Assembly (NCBI GenBank): GCA_009801015.1 | Contig: VHZZ01000021.1 | Location: forward strand, 8,788-38,387 | Direction of reading: 5' to 3' | Source of the DNA: Silene noctiflora | Lineage: Eukaryota > Streptophyta > Magnoliopsida > Caryophyllales > Caryophyllaceae | Length of the DNA stretch: 29,600 bases | Shown here: positions 29,101 to 29,600 of the stretch, one piece after another | How the letters are laid out: every line of letters begins with the position of its first letter | Numbering within the stretch: position 1 is the stretch's first letter | The notes under the pieces: model-generated | What the model was told of the DNA's origin: nothing | The model's input: only the letters and a program-made list of their open reading frames with translations | The model's database searches: none | Made by a program: the position numbers and the translations under genes

Positions 29101-29456
29101 CTTTCCCTTTCCCTTTCCCTCTCCTTCTCTCTTTTCCTCTCCCTCTCCTCACGTTCTTTTTCCCTCACCTTCTCCTTCTCCTTTTCCCTATCTTCCCTTT
29201 TCCGATCCTTAGTTTTATCTCTAGGTTTCTCCGTTTCCCTATCCCTATCCTTTTCCTTTTCCTTACGCTTGTCATCTACACTCCTTTCCCTCTCCGACCG
29301 TCTACTCTCTACATCCCTATCCCTATCCTTATCCTTCGCTTTTTCCCGATCTCTCCTCCTCTCCTTTTCCTCATCCCTATCTCTTTCTTTTTCATGCCGA
29401 CTCCGTTTCGACTCCTCCCTGGACGACTTTGATTTCACATCCTTAGAAATCCCCAT
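26154..29456 (-). CDS. RH42: DEAD-box ATP-dependent RNA helicase, PRP5/RH42 type
   Basis: A 1100-residue protein. Residues 1-225 are an extremely charged R/E/K/D region resembling RS-like nuclear splicing domains; 240-285 looks like a charged coiled coil. DPLD at 359-362 is the motif by which PRP5 contacts the U2 component SF3B1. The helicase core has the Q motif (about 507-540), AKTGSGKT (552-559), PTRELV (589-594), TPGR (638-641), DEAD (665-668), SAT (696-698), ARGLD (816-820) and HRVGRTGRAG (841-850), all intact. The C-terminal 100 residues match the conserved plant/animal PRP5 tail. In the family this protein uses ATP to load U2 snRNP on the branch site in the nucleus; the Arabidopsis homologue (RCF1) is known for cold tolerance. 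The reading frame is unbroken, hence intronless. It is convergent with the calmodulin-like gene. Confidence 0.96.
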   Translation of the reverse strand: MGISKDVKSKSSREESKRSRHEKERDRDEEKERRRDREKAKDKDRDRDVESRRSERERSVDDKRKEKEKDRDRETEKPRDKTKDRKREDREKEKEKVREKEREERERKREKEREREREREREKEKEKEKERERAREKERERERERERERRERERERREREREKEREDREKEKERARRRREAETDDSDDERRNREKKRRRRDDDHKEKDGEKSRSHRHREDSVDSLKKKGDSEPDKVPEKAGTTEHDMEEEQRRLDDEMEKRRRRVEEWRELKKKKEEDVRKQLGVENTEQPKAGKNWTLEGESDDEEVPPEEKTGTDMDVDGAPKPSTEDGDSMAVDSENGNAVPDGSAAVNGEEEEVDPLDAFMNSMILPEVEKLNNAVATPELTVVNGNNKKDVKSTGEVPKKKDSKKLLGRIMPDEDSDQDYEDVEEDGKNTEDEDDDEFMKRVKKTKAEKLAVVDHSKIDYIDFRKNFYIEVKEISRMTAEEVVAYRKELELKVHGKDVPKPIKTWHQTGLTTKVLDVIRKQNFEKPMAIQTQALPVIMSGRDCIGIAKTGSGKTLAFVLPMLRHIKDQPPLMSGDGPIALIMAPTRELVQQIYSDIRKFTKVMNLTCVPVYGGSGVAQQIGELKKGAEIVVCTPGRMIDILCTSSGKITNLRRVTYLVMDEADRMFDMGFEPQITRIVQNIRPDRQTVLFSATFPRQVEVLAKKVLNKPVEIQVGGRSVVNKDITQMVEVRPENDRYLRLLEILGEWYEKGKILIFVHTQDKCDTLFRSLLKSGYPCLSLHGAKDQGDRESTLADFKSNVCNLLVATSIAARGLDVKELEIVINYDVPNHYEDYVHRVGRTGRAGRKGHAVTFISEDEARYAPDLMKALQLSEQPIPDDLKALADGFMAKVKQGLEQAHGTGYGGSGFKFDEQEDEARKAAKRAQAKEYGFEVDKSDSEDEDDEVRKRTDVTVPNPAPAGQEAGPSVAAGHVPEFILTKLQQNLAKLQQDAMGEHYEAELEINEFPQNARWKVTHKETLGPISDWTGASITTRGQFFPPGKVPAPGERKLYLFIEGRSEHSVKTAKAELKRVLEDITSQAISLPGGTQPGRYSIV
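28925..29345 (-). repeat. Coding hexanucleotide-like repeat in the helicase N-terminus
   Basis: CCCTCT/CCTTCT-type words repeat almost without pause on the plus strand and encode RE/KE/RD dipeptides (about residues 38-178). The same purine-rich tract keeps several other frames open on both strands, so those frames are artefacts. Such tracts change length easily. Confidence 0.8.
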
Positions 29457-29600
29457 TATACGACCACAGCTTTAACTCTACAGCAAGTCAAAACTTTAGA
29501 ACACGTAATCTTCTTTATTAAAGCAACAACCACAGAGCTGAGGTGTCGCTCTGTGGTTGAAAGTCAACAATTCAAAGGTTTTCTGCACTTGCTAGATCAC
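29457..29600 (-). promoter_or_regulatory. 5' leader of RH42 with a 10-bp perfect hairpin
   Basis: AACCACAGAG (29528-29537) and CTCTGTGGTT (29549-29558) pair perfectly across an 11-nt loop, about 72 nt upstream of the start codon. The window ends before any promoter, so whether the hairpin is in the mRNA leader, a leader intron or promoter DNA cannot be told. Confidence 0.5.

Noticed and set aside
28611..29432. 273-codon plus-strand frame opposite the helicase N-terminus
   Set aside because: It is a mirror of the purine-rich repeat tract; its F/L/P/S run is an artefact of the coding strand.

Overview
The window is nuclear DNA from a flowering plant. It is AT-rich, carries plant-type MITEs and tRNA-derived SINEs, has telo-box/TATA promoters, and encodes a plant calmodulin-like protein and a plant-type PRP5/RH42 helicase. 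A eudicot, possibly of Caryophyllales, is my guess; no single feature proves it.

Region 1 (about 1-13,000) is a tandem family of non-coding transcription units. Six promoters are present (TATA at 1573, 2587, 5334, 7840, 9674 and 11866, each followed about 25 bp later by TTAGGGTT), plus the 3' end of a seventh unit at the left edge. Each unit has a 5' domain that can fold as an H-type pseudoknot, an AT-rich middle with a probable short GTAAA...TACAG intron, and, in five of seven, a 3' domain that folds as a two-hairpin box H/ACA snoRNA ending in ACA plus three bases. Stems are supported by compensatory and wobble changes between copies, and the second hairpin's guide pocket is unchanged in every copy. 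Units 3 and 5 have lost the snoRNA at the same point; units 3+4 and 5+6 are two copies of a duplicated dimer. SINEs, MITEs, a pentatricopeptide-repeat fragment and an RNase H relic are embedded in the array.

Region 2 (about 13,415-22,890) is a satellite array of 31 monomers of about 312 bp in three sequence types. They are arranged largely as a C-A-B higher-order repeat of about 935 bp and interrupted by one Stowaway-like MITE. It begins directly after the flank of the last snoRNA unit.

Region 3 (about 22,900-29,600) is ordinary gene space with two intact, intronless, convergent genes: a four-EF-hand calmodulin-like protein (24281-24736, +) and a 1100-residue DEAD-box helicase of the PRP5/RH42 type (26154-29456, -).

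Functionally, the array would supply an H/ACA guide RNA for pseudouridylation of an unidentified target. RH42/PRP5 acts in U2 snRNP loading during splicing, and the calmodulin-like protein acts in calcium signalling. I see no evidence that the three regions work together.
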